Below, piece after piece: positions 1 to 6,549 of a DNA stretch of 7,366 nt. The first letter of the stretch is position 1, and each line of letters opens with the position of its first letter. Made by a program: the position numbers and the translations under genes. The notes under the pieces are model-generated. The model searched no databases and was not told the DNA's origin. It worked only from the letters and a program-made list of their open reading frames with translations. The DNA lies in the NCBI GenBank assembly GCA_009840385.1, contig VXNX01000007.1, forward strand, positions 1-7,366. The letters run 5' to 3'. Source of the DNA: Candidatus Dadabacteria bacterium. Its GTDB lineage: Bacteria; Desulfobacterota_D; UBA1144; Nemesobacterales; Nemesobacteraceae.

Positions 1-116
1 CCAAAGGGGTTCTCTTCATACAAACACTCTTCAATTATTTATCAAACTCACGTTACTTACACTTGCGACTCTGGCCTTGCTCTCACTTCTGATAAACTGC
101 TAAAAGGAAAACTCTA
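1..116. other. Upstream region of the first gene
   Basis: No gene, RNA or convincing promoter is recognised here. The stretch is AT-rich with many pyrimidines and ends in a ribosome binding site, AAGGA at 104-108, eight bases before the ATG at 117. It may be the 5' leader or promoter region of the first gene, or the tail of an intergenic region that begins before the window. Confidence 0.4.
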
Positions 117-524
117 ATGCAAAATCAATGTTTCAAGCGCGATATTTTTGGCGATAAGGACACGCAAAAGATGGCATGGAAAGCACTGCCGATTCTTATT
201 ACATATGCGCAAAAAGGGGACCCAATACGGATGTCGGATTTAGTAAGAGAGATCGCACCACATCTTACACGGTTTAATTTTGCGATGAAATGGGTTTTGG
301 CATGGATTCAGACGACACTCTACAAGTTAGAAGAACGGAATGATTGGACATATAAAAAGATCCCTTGCATTACCGCGATTGTCCTTGCTGCACCCGAAAC
401 ACCAACAAATTGGGCAAGGAAGGAATCCCAGAACTGCCCGTGGCAAGAGTACGAAAGTAAATATCTTTTACCAGTTTTTTGCTATGAACACTGGGACAAG
501 GTAAGAGACTTTCTATTTGATTGA
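117..524 (+). CDS. Hypothetical protein, 135 aa
   Basis: Unrecognised soluble protein with no signal peptide or membrane segment. The start is supported by AAGGA at 104-108, eight bases upstream. The N-terminal half (about residues 15-72) looks helical and could be a small winged-helix-like unit: a helix at 17-31, then MSDLVREIAPHL at 39-50 and a long amphipathic helix to about residue 72. Residues 81-98 (IPCITAIVLAAPETPTNW) and the end (VFCYEHWDKVRDFL, 120-133) faintly recall a small domain of HNH or restriction-linked proteins, where a 'LPPLNxLVVNKxTGLPG' segment is followed by a terminal 'VFxxDW'. That resemblance is weak, the Gly and Asn landmarks are missing, and no catalytic residues can be assigned. 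A terminator-like hairpin follows 54 bases after the stop, so the gene probably ends its own transcript. Confidence 0.7.
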   Translation: MQNQCFKRDIFGDKDTQKMAWKALPILITYAQKGDPIRMSDLVREIAPHLTRFNFAMKWVLAWIQTTLYKLEERNDWTYKKIPCITAIVLAAPETPTNWARKESQNCPWQEYESKYLLPVFCYEHWDKVRDFLFD

Positions 525-578
525 ACTTAACGTAAGTGGTAAAACATTAAATTCAACCTGACACTCGCCAAAAAGAGA

Positions 579-610
579 GGGGAGTTTTATCTGAAACTCC
601 CCCTAATTTT
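579..610 (+). terminator. Rho-independent terminator after the 135-aa gene
   Basis: GGGGAGTTT (579-587) pairs perfectly with AAACTCCCC (594-602): nine base pairs around a six-base loop, followed by CTAATTTT. The T-run is interrupted. The A-rich stretch on the left could let it work weakly on the other strand too, but there is no minus-strand gene upstream of it. It separates the first gene from the next group. Confidence 0.75.
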
Positions 611-818
611 GTTACTGCTTGTTAATTTTTAATAGAATCCGAGTCTCATACTTTTTTTCGCAATAAGTAGTTTTGGGATTAAAAAAAGTTTGTAAAAAAG
701 TCTAATAAACTCAGTAAATATAAGGGTTTAAGGCTTGTTTAAATTGTGAATCAATCCAATCTCGCTTTGCAAGGTGTGCGAGTTCAAAACGCCCTGCTTT
801 TATGAAAGGTGGACACCA
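611..818. other. Intergenic region before the DUF4268 gene
   Basis: AT-rich, with several A- and T-runs between 649 and 720. This is where a promoter for the downstream genes is expected, but I see no well-spaced -35/-10 pair. TTGTAA near 691 and TATAAG near 720 are too far apart. It contains TTGCAAGGTGTGCGA at 767-781, of which a close inverted copy lies at 1858-1870. The reading frame of the next gene stays open back to a GTG at 774 inside this element, but there is no ribosome binding site there. Confidence 0.4.
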
Positions 819-1286
819 ATGACGAAACAAGAGAAGTATCCAGTTTATTTTCAGTCACTGATCGATGAGTTGCGGGAACAGCATAACTTTACGAATGCCC
901 GTCGCCCCGGACAAGGAAAGCCTTATTACGCCTTTGCATCGGGCACGACTGGCATCAAGTATGTTGCAGGTTTTGACAGCAAAGGCGGACAAGTCTACAC
1001 GGCACTCGGAATTTACTCTAAGGATCACGAAAAAAACAAAGCCATTTTTGATGCGCTCGAAGAACGAAAATCCGAAATTGAAGGACGGTTCGGTATGCAA
1101 CTTGAATGGTATCGCCGCGACGACATCGTACGATCCTCCCTTGGTCTATGGCGTGAGGGAGACATTGATTCCGATGAACATGCCTTAGCAACCATCAAAG
1201 CATGGCATATTGAGAATCTACTCAAATTCAAAGCGGTGTTTACGTCTGAAATCCAACGGGCACGTGAAACATTGCAATCTTTCTAA
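819..1286 (+). CDS. DUF4268 domain-containing protein, 155 aa
   Basis: The whole protein matches the pattern I know for DUF4268. It opens with a helix (YFQSLIDELREQHNF, residues 10-24), then KPYYAFASG and KYVAGF. A strand, VYTALGIYS (59-67), is followed by a long helix 70-90 ending in IEGRFGMQLEW, and then by a C-terminal helix carrying AWHIENLLKFKAVFTSEI (128-145). In other bacteria this domain is often the C-terminal part of larger proteins with a nuclease-like N-terminus, or stands alone. Its biochemical role is not established. Here it stands alone, with no catalytic partner domain visible. I chose the ATG at 819 because AAAGGTGG at 805-812 lies six bases upstream. An earlier in-frame GTG at 774 has no such site. 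The next gene begins 31 bases after the stop, which suggests co-transcription. Confidence 0.8.
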   Translation: MTKQEKYPVYFQSLIDELREQHNFTNARRPGQGKPYYAFASGTTGIKYVAGFDSKGGQVYTALGIYSKDHEKNKAIFDALEERKSEIEGRFGMQLEWYRRDDIVRSSLGLWREGDIDSDEHALATIKAWHIENLLKFKAVFTSEIQRARETLQSF

Positions 1287-1317
1287 AAAGAATCTGAATA
1301 ACGAAAAGGAGACAATT

Positions 1318-1782
1318 ATGTTCGTATTGACTGAAGATTGTGAGATTCTAAATCTCGCCCAATGCATAAAAATTGTTGTGGAAGGAAATCGGATTAACGC
1401 TTATGCTCCCATGAGTGGTTACCCGAGGAGTACAAATCTTATCGCCTGCTTTGATACGGAAGTCGAAGCAGGTTATGCCTACTTTGAATTATTCAAGTCT
1501 CTCAAGGCAGGTAAAAGGACATGGGATCCCTACGCCATCAAGCCGCTCTCCACCGTATGGGATAAAATCGACAAACATTTTGATAACAGTGATGTCCCTT
1601 GTGGGTTGACGGATCGTGCCCAAATCAGTGCCTTTCGTTTAGACCAAGTCACAATTACATACGAATCGGAGGTCAACCGTCGTTTCGGTAAGGAGGCTAT
1701 CGCTGGATATCAGAAAAGAGTTGTGAGGAAACTCCGGGAACTTTTAGGCGACACGATGATTGAAGTCGAATGGACTTCTTGA
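1318..1782 (+). CDS. Hypothetical protein, 154 aa
   Basis: Unrecognised soluble protein. The start at 1318 is fixed by a strong AAAGGAG at 1305-1311. The frame is open upstream to 1210, but that stretch overlaps the preceding gene. The N-terminal 70 residues resemble small bacterial proteins that begin MxVLTEDGEILNL, then a strand pair (IKIVVEGNRINAYAP, 17-31), then FDTEVEAGYAYFELFKSLKAG (45-65), a typical 'DTEEEA..ay..L...L..g' helix. The C-terminal half has LDQVTITYESEVNRRFGKEA (108-127) and a Lys/Arg-rich helix 131-143, and ends in a strand, MIEVEWTS. No catalytic motif is apparent. The gene lies 31 bases after the DUF4268 gene and 109 bases before the membrane protein gene. Confidence 0.75.
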   Translation: MFVLTEDCEILNLAQCIKIVVEGNRINAYAPMSGYPRSTNLIACFDTEVEAGYAYFELFKSLKAGKRTWDPYAIKPLSTVWDKIDKHFDNSDVPCGLTDRAQISAFRLDQVTITYESEVNRRFGKEAIAGYQKRVVRKLRELLGDTMIEVEWTS

Positions 1783-1813
1783 GAGAACCAGTATGAGGGA
1801 CCTGACCTCTCAA
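1779..1813. repeat. Inverted repeat spanning the stop codon of the 154-aa gene
   Basis: TTGAGAG (1779-1785) pairs with CTCTCAA (1807-1813) around a 21-base loop. The loop holds a competing GAGG/CCTC pairing. The left arm includes the TGA stop. No T-run follows, so it is not a standard terminator. It could be a partial transcription barrier, an mRNA-stabilising hairpin, or part of a dispersed element that fills 1783-1880. Confidence 0.5.
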
Positions 1814-1891
1814 CAACACCAAAATCCGACCCGTTTCCACCTGTTTTGACAGCACTTTCGCACCTTGCAATACGTAGGAGCATAAGGAAAA

Positions 1892-2584
1892 ATGGAGGAT
1901 AATAAAGCCAATTCCAACAAAAACAACTCTGATAAAGATACCTTTCAAAGAATGTTAGACCTCGCAAAGTTCGGTGCAGAGAGAATGGAGGAAAGACGAG
2001 GTGTTGAATTTAGGGTCTTTATTTCTTATATCACGCTCCTTGTTCTCGCGCTTTACCAACTTGTCAAACACCAAAATCCTATTCACGTTTTTATTAAACT
2101 GATCCTGCCAAAAGATTCTATCACTCTTGAGTTATGGGAATATATTGTGCTATATATCCTGGCATTATCTATCCACACTATATACGTGATGTGGCAAGTC
2201 GGTGTTGGTATCGCAATGGATAATGACGCATATCGAAGAAACGTTTACTTGAAAGAAGCGGAATCTCTTTCGGGGGTCACGCTTGAATATGAAGATTTCG
2301 TCGATGCTCCCAATAAAATAAAACCGATAACAAAATACCGACAGCAATTCAAGTATTTGTGGGTAATTTGCAAAGATTGGTCTCGTATGTTGTTGGTCAC
2401 CATCCCTACGCTTCTCTTTATCATCGTTGTTCATTTGTTTATCAAGAAAACGCATTTGGAATGCATGTGCATCTCTGTCTGGAATGTCTTTATATTTATT
2501 GTACTTATGATTGTCTCGCTAATCCAAGGCTCTATCAGGAATAGAGATAAGTGTAAAAAGAAATCGGAGGTAAGCAACGTTTAA
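1892..2584 (+). CDS. Membrane protein with four predicted helices, 230 aa
   Basis: Unrecognised inner-membrane protein. After a polar, Asn/Lys-rich N-terminus (1-39) there are four hydrophobic segments at about 40-58, 83-106, 165-184 and 193-212, arranged as two pairs. A charged loop of about 55 residues (107-164) lies between the pairs, and the tail is Lys-rich (RNRDKCKKKSE). By the positive-inside rule the N-terminus, central loop and C-terminus should all be cytoplasmic. The 2+2 layout with a cytoplasmic middle loop is seen in several small membrane-effector families, but I see no motif that assigns it to one. Two weak ribosome sites precede the ATG: AAGGA at 1884-1888 (spacing 3) and TAGGAG at 1875-1880 (spacing 11). 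The gene may share a transcript with the two genes before it. Its stop codon overlaps that of the opposing nuclease gene. Confidence 0.75.
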   Translation: MEDNKANSNKNNSDKDTFQRMLDLAKFGAERMEERRGVEFRVFISYITLLVLALYQLVKHQNPIHVFIKLILPKDSITLELWEYIVLYILALSIHTIYVMWQVGVGIAMDNDAYRRNVYLKEAESLSGVTLEYEDFVDAPNKIKPITKYRQQFKYLWVICKDWSRMLLVTIPTLLFIIVVHLFIKKTHLECMCISVWNVFIFIVLMIVSLIQGSIRNRDKCKKKSEVSNV

Positions 2585-4158
2585 ACAATCTGCCGTAGAG
2601 AGAATACGTTATCAGATTCGCGCGCAAAGAACTGCGTTTCTAACGACAAACACCATTTGAAGAACGCCACACTTAACGGTGTGATTGCTTCTGTGCCGAA
2701 CCATATCTCTGCTAATTCGCAGACCCGGAAGCGACCGTTTCGTTCCATTTTTCGCACAAACACTGCGACTTCAAAAAGGATTCTGTCGTGACTCAACCGT
2801 CTCCCTCTTGAAATGCCTACATGTTTCTTTACGGGATACGCTTGACCGTTTTCAGGACGTTTCACATCTACGGCTGGACACGCTTTACGGACAGATTTAG
2901 ACAACTCTTTTCGCGCCGCTGCATCACCGTGGACAAGAAACAGTTTACGCGGCTGCACTTTCTCAACCAAATCCAGCAGTTCCTTACTGTCCGCGTGTGC
3001 CGAAAGCCTGTAACGTTCCACTTGACATTTGACATCAAAGTCTTCTTGCTTGCTTAAATCCTCTAGCGCGCGTCCCGGTGTACCCTCCGCCTGATACCCG
3101 GTAATCGCAACCAAGTTCTTCTGATTTGAAACTAATTTGCTCGCGTAGTAGTTTGATATACCTCCGTTCAACATTCCTGAAGATGCGACGATGCAGCAAG
3201 GTTCTCCTGCCAAAATACTCTCGCGTTCATCAGGGGATTCAACCTTTTTTATCATATCGGTATAAAAAAGAGATTCACCTTGTTCCGCTTTACGTTTCAA
3301 AGGTCGCTGAAGTTCATCTGCAAAGTCTGAGTATATGTCATTGACCTTGCGCACCATCCCATCAACATAAACAGGAATCTCAGGAATTTCTTTGCGTTCC
3401 ATTGCGTCCTTCAAAATTAGGATGACTTCCTGAGAACGCCCAACCGCAAACGCTGGCATCAACACTTTGTCACCTCCTGCGATCACTTCTGCGACATCCG
3501 CGGCAAGCCTTTTCGCTTCCTGTTTTCGGGACACTTCGTGTTGACGGTCGCCGTAGGTTGACTCCATCACCATTACATCGGGTTTGCACCATGAAGGCAG
3601 ATCAAGACTCGGAATCGTCAGCTGTCTGCTAACAGACACATCGCCCGTCATCAAGATGCGTTCGTGCTTGCCTTGGATGTGAATCATTGCCGCGCCCAAA
3701 ATGTGCCCGGCACGAATCCAAGTGGCTGTCACACCTGGACAGACTTCTATCGGTTCTAACCAGCCCACGGGTTTCATGCGGTTCAATACTGCGGCGACAT
3801 CCGCCAGGGTATACCGCAGTTCCTCGCCATTTTCTTCCCCACGCTCCATCCGACGCGTACTGTCCTCTAACAAGACCTTTGTAATTGCTTGCGTCGCGGG
3901 CGGACAATATATTTTTACATGCGCGGACAACATATTGTGCAATACGGGCAGCGCACCTGTGTGATCGGTGTGCGCGTGTGTCAGAAGGACCGCGTCAGGC
4001 ATACCGACCTTATCGAAGTCTGGGAAATCGGGCAATGGTGAGTCCTGTCCAGGCCCCATCCGGATACCCGCATCTACGAGAAGGCGCACGCCTTCAATTT
4101 CAATCAGTGTGGAGGAAGCACCAACTTCATTAGCACCGCCGAAAAAATGGAGGTTCAT
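2581..4158 (-). CDS. MBL-fold/beta-CASP RNA nuclease (CPSF73-like), 525 aa, with C-terminal extension
   Basis: Zinc-dependent nuclease of the metallo-beta-lactamase/beta-CASP family, expected to cut or trim RNA in the cytoplasm. All core residues are present: Asp29 (motif 1), HAHTDH at 61-66 (motif 2), His152 in GHILGAA (motif 3), Asp173 in MTGDVS (motif 4), Glu199 in ESTYGDR (beta-CASP motif A), His388 in SAHAD (motif B) and His410 in LVHGD (motif C). The spacing is very close to that of the eukaryotic and archaeal CPSF73 group. The beta-CASP insert covers roughly 205-385. The protein should therefore be active. The usual core of about 450 residues is complete by about 446. Residues 450-525 are extra and look helical, ending SDNVFSLRQIV. 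AGGAG at 4164-4168, five bases before the ATG, fixes the start. It could act as endonuclease, 5'-3' exonuclease or both; the sequence does not say which. Confidence 0.95.
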   Translation of the reverse strand: MNLHFFGGANEVGASSTLIEIEGVRLLVDAGIRMGPGQDSPLPDFPDFDKVGMPDAVLLTHAHTDHTGALPVLHNMLSAHVKIYCPPATQAITKVLLEDSTRRMERGEENGEELRYTLADVAAVLNRMKPVGWLEPIEVCPGVTATWIRAGHILGAAMIHIQGKHERILMTGDVSVSRQLTIPSLDLPSWCKPDVMVMESTYGDRQHEVSRKQEAKRLAADVAEVIAGGDKVLMPAFAVGRSQEVILILKDAMERKEIPEIPVYVDGMVRKVNDIYSDFADELQRPLKRKAEQGESLFYTDMIKKVESPDERESILAGEPCCIVASSGMLNGGISNYYASKLVSNQKNLVAITGYQAEGTPGRALEDLSKQEDFDVKCQVERYRLSAHADSKELLDLVEKVQPRKLFLVHGDAAARKELSKSVRKACPAVDVKRPENGQAYPVKKHVGISRGRRLSHDRILFEVAVFVRKMERNGRFRVCELAEIWFGTEAITPLSVAFFKWCLSLETQFFARESDNVFSLRQIV

Positions 4159-4431
4159 ATTAACTCCTACCGTATAATGACATCACAAGTCGGATATTGG
4201 TATCCACTGGTGATATCCTGATGAAGTCGCCATAGCATACTTAAATGTGAGGCACTTGAGTCCTTCAAGGTGCTTGGCTTTAATAGAATAAAATGTGAGC
4301 GGTAGATATTGATCGGGTGAAAGAGATACCACAATCAACCCGTACCTATTAATCGTTGAAAGGTATCAAAAGCAGGACTATTGAGTCATAAAGTGAAATG
4401 TTTCTAATACCTGAAACGAAAGTGTGAGTGG
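4159..4431. other. Non-coding region upstream of the nuclease gene, with several inverted repeats
   Basis: No convincing gene in either direction. It presumably holds the promoter and 5' leader of the nuclease gene, though no consensus promoter stands out. Structure seen: GCACTTGA (4252-4259) pairs with TCAA-G-GTGC (4265-4273), eight pairs with one bulged base and a five-base loop; GGATAT (4192-4197) pairs with ATATCC (4213-4218); and AAATGTGAG occurs identically at 4243-4251 and 4291-4299. No tRNA or known riboswitch was recognised. Confidence 0.5.
4252..4273. promoter_or_regulatory. Imperfect palindrome in the leader of the nuclease gene
   Basis: On the nuclease strand the arms are GCAC-C-TTGA and TCAAGTGC, about 115 bases before the start codon. 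It could be a protein-binding operator or an RNA hairpin. There is no T-run after it, so a terminator is unlikely. The role is inference. Confidence 0.35.
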
Positions 4432-4464
4432 AAAGGCTGACCTCGTAAGTATCACAGGCCAACC
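4432..4464 (-). terminator. Possible terminator after the 54-aa gene
   Basis: On the minus strand, GGTTGGCCT (4464-4456) can pair with AGGTCAGCC (4443-4435): nine pairs including two G-U wobbles, with a 12-base loop, starting 15 bases after the stop codon. Only TTT follows, so termination may be weak or Rho-assisted and could allow readthrough into the nuclease gene. Confidence 0.45.
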
Positions 4465-4479
4465 TCTCCCCATTCATCG

Positions 4480-4644
4480 TTATTTTCCCTTTCCTTTGGA
4501 CGGGGCATTCTTTCTGCCGCCCCCGGAAGATTTACCGGGATTTTTGCTTGGCCAGCCGCCAGGTCCTTTGCCTCTACCGGCACCTCGGTTTCCGGTTTTA
4601 CTCCCACGGTTACCGCCTGCACGGTTGCTACTTGATTTCGCCAT
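4480..4644 (-). CDS. Small, highly basic Gly/Lys/Arg/Ser-rich protein, 54 aa
   Basis: Low-complexity protein with 16 Gly, 9 Lys, 5 Arg and 8 Ser, and no Asp or Glu, giving a net charge near +14. There is one aromatic residue (Trp31, in GGWPSKNPGKSSGGGR) and no signal peptide or hydrophobic stretch, so it is probably disordered and cytoplasmic. The composition points to nucleic-acid or ribosome binding, comparable in character to RG-rich tails, but I do not recognise a family. It is judged real because an excellent site, AAAGGAGG at 4655-4662, lies ten bases before the ATG at 4644, and a hairpin follows its stop. An upstream in-frame ATG at 4674 has no ribosome site. It is 153 bases downstream of the 583-aa gene and 321 bases upstream of the nuclease gene, all on one strand. 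Confidence 0.75.
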   Translation of the reverse strand: MAKSSSNRAGGNRGSKTGNRGAGRGKGPGGWPSKNPGKSSGGGRKNAPSKGKGK

Positions 4645-4708
4645 TGTTACACTTCCTCCTTTATAGAAATTCATCGTTTTATGGATGGTTCCATTGCCTT
4701 TGACATGT

Positions 4709-4724
4709 TATCTGTTTGCAGATA
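4709..4724. promoter_or_regulatory. Perfect palindrome upstream of the 54-aa gene
   Basis: TATCTG (4709-4714) and CAGATA (4719-4724) are perfect inverted arms around TTTG, 65-80 bases before the start codon of the small basic protein. The position fits an operator or a small hairpin in its 5' leader. No clear promoter boxes accompany it. Confidence 0.35.
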
Positions 4725-4797
4725 TAGAGTCCGCTCCAGTGAAAAGGATAGTAAAAAATTGAGACTGATATCCATTTCTATATTTTCAAGAAACAAT

Positions 4798-6549
4798 CTA
4801 TCCTTTCCGCTCATAGCGATCGTCTCTCTCACGCGTCCGGTGCAACTCTTTGCGACGCGTTCGCATTGCACCCGACTGATCGACTTTTACACCGAGCGTG
4901 ATGAGATGCGCCTGCCGAAACCACCAGAACGCCTCAAACAACGGGCGACGGGGCGATGCCCCTTTCTCTATATTCGGTCTGTTCCGATCGAGATGCCGAA
5001 CCTGTCTGTGCACACGCCTTGCATATTCCCGAACCCCTCTATCTGGATCGTTATTCAAGAGCCAGAACAGCGTCCGATGTGCCCGTCCCCCTGGATTGAC
5101 ACCCAGTACTTTCAACGCCTGAACATAACACCCGCGCCACACGGGACGCGGTTCCACAAAATCCTTGTTGGTATACCGTGAGTCCTTATGTTTGACCTTC
5201 GTTCTGAGCCGACTCAGACAAAACTTAGCGAATTCTTCCCGCAATCCCTGGAGATGTGGATCTTCCTTTAGTTCGTCTTGAAGGTGTTGGGGATACATCG
5301 ACATCCCAATCCATAAAGGGATTTGGCTATACGGATGCGGTGGAGCTTCTTGGCCAGACTCATTCCAAAAACTGAGATGGGAGGCGACGGCTTGTTCAGT
5401 CATTTCCGTGAAAGCGAGCAGCAGCGGTTTCAAACGTTTCCACGGACCAGCAAAAGCCAACAAAATGTAGAAGGCTTTCTTATAAAAGTCAGAAATATTC
5501 TCATCTTCAAACACCTCAGGCGTGTCCCTTAACACAGACCGTAAGATGCCAATATGCCGTGATGCGCTTTCCACCAAATTCTTTCGCAAGTCTTCGGAAA
5601 GTTCAGATTCCAATCCGCCCATGCTCCAGCTGTAAATGCATGTAGATAGATGCCACCACGCCTTGAGTAAAGGTGAGCGTTCCTGAATTGCCTCCGGTTT
5701 TCTATGACTAAGGAGTTCCAAAAATGGAATGAGTTCATGGGCAACAACTCGCCATCCGTCATTCAACGGGTCTAAACCTTTTTCCAACCCCCAAGATGCT
5801 CGCGTCATCGCGTCGTAGATGGTGTTCAGAAGCCCAAGTATCTTATCTCCGAGGACATCGTCTGAGAAACCGGAGAAAGTCGCTAATAGCGGTTCTAACC
5901 TTACGTTTTCACGCCGGTTTTCCTCAGCACGAAATCGCCAGATGAGCCAGGATTCGAGGTGTTTCGGGTCCATAGGGTCGTTGCTGGACAAATTTCGTCG
6001 GGGTATCGGATTTAAGAGATCCAAATCAACGATCTGATCTAAACACACCCCTTCTGGTAAGAGAAATAGCAGCAGATTGTCAAAATGTGGGAGCGTTTTG
6101 AGTTGACCCCAGTCCAGATTTTGGGCACAAAATTGCGCATGTTTCTGGAATTCGAGAACCCACCCAGGAATATCTGTTGAATCATCCAACTCCTGGAGAC
6201 CGACAGTGGGCAACCATGCTTTGCTACTGAGTTTTCCAAATCCAAGCAGAGAGTGAAAAAGAAACGCCAAACGGGTTTGCTGATTTTTCTCCGATTGAAC
6301 AGGTTCGGTGAACCCCTCCACAGTACGCGGGAGGATGTGCTCCGCAGCGTAAACCGCAAACTCGTCATTAAATGCGACACCGTGGGAATCGCCAAAGCAA
6401 TCTGGACGCTTAAAAACCGCAACGAGCCAGGCTTGATCCGTTTCAGAAAAACCTAATTCCTGAAGGCACTGCTTTACAAGTAATACTTCTGTGGCAGAGT
6501 CGTTTAAGGGGTGAACAAGCCCCGAAAGGCTATTTTCGGCTTTGTTCAT
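4798..6549 (-). CDS. Hypothetical helical protein with HEAT-like C-terminal region, 583 aa
   Basis: Unrecognised, apparently cytoplasmic and almost wholly alpha-helical, with no signal peptide or membrane segment. The middle (about 215-395) is a series of amphipathic helices rich in Leu and Trp. Residues 469-520 look like a HEAT-type repeat: VWRGCYVQALKVLG, then LLNNDPDRGVREYARRVHRQV, with the usual 'NDPD..VRe.A' turn. The end has a distinct conserved-looking block, PRRPLFEAFWWFRQAHLITLG (533-553), and a strongly basic tail (RTRRKELHRTRERDDRYERKG) that could bind RNA or DNA. AGGAG at 6556-6560, six bases upstream, supports the ATG at 6549. The frame is open to another ATG at 6639 but no ribosome site precedes it. 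Transcription should start near 6733 from a consensus promoter, giving a leader of about 184 nt. A scaffold role is inferred from fold type only. Confidence 0.85.
   Translation of the reverse strand: MNKAENSLSGLVHPLNDSATEVLLVKQCLQELGFSETDQAWLVAVFKRPDCFGDSHGVAFNDEFAVYAAEHILPRTVEGFTEPVQSEKNQQTRLAFLFHSLLGFGKLSSKAWLPTVGLQELDDSTDIPGWVLEFQKHAQFCAQNLDWGQLKTLPHFDNLLLFLLPEGVCLDQIVDLDLLNPIPRRNLSSNDPMDPKHLESWLIWRFRAEENRRENVRLEPLLATFSGFSDDVLGDKILGLLNTIYDAMTRASWGLEKGLDPLNDGWRVVAHELIPFLELLSHRKPEAIQERSPLLKAWWHLSTCIYSWSMGGLESELSEDLRKNLVESASRHIGILRSVLRDTPEVFEDENISDFYKKAFYILLAFAGPWKRLKPLLLAFTEMTEQAVASHLSFWNESGQEAPPHPYSQIPLWIGMSMYPQHLQDELKEDPHLQGLREEFAKFCLSRLRTKVKHKDSRYTNKDFVEPRPVWRGCYVQALKVLGVNPGGRAHRTLFWLLNNDPDRGVREYARRVHRQVRHLDRNRPNIEKGASPRRPLFEAFWWFRQAHLITLGVKVDQSGAMRTRRKELHRTRERDDRYERKG

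Noticed and set aside
774-818. Earlier GTG start for the DUF4268 protein.
   Set aside because: No ribosome site before 774. AAAGGTGG lies correctly before the ATG at 819, and the family pattern begins right after that ATG.
1210-1317. N-terminal extension of the 154-aa protein.
   Set aside because: It overlaps the DUF4268 gene in another frame and has biased Lys/Asn content. AAAGGAG at 1305-1311 fixes the start at 1318.
117-2584. Calling the left block a restriction or abortive-infection system.
   Set aside because: Apart from DUF4268, whose function is unknown, no nuclease, methylase, ATPase or toxin motif is visible. The evidence supports only an accessory-looking gene group.
4681-5181. 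Plus-strand 166-aa open frame opposite the 583-aa gene, and the many other short frames opposite the nuclease gene.
   Set aside because: No ribosome sites, composition unlike proteins, and they lie antisense to well-supported genes.
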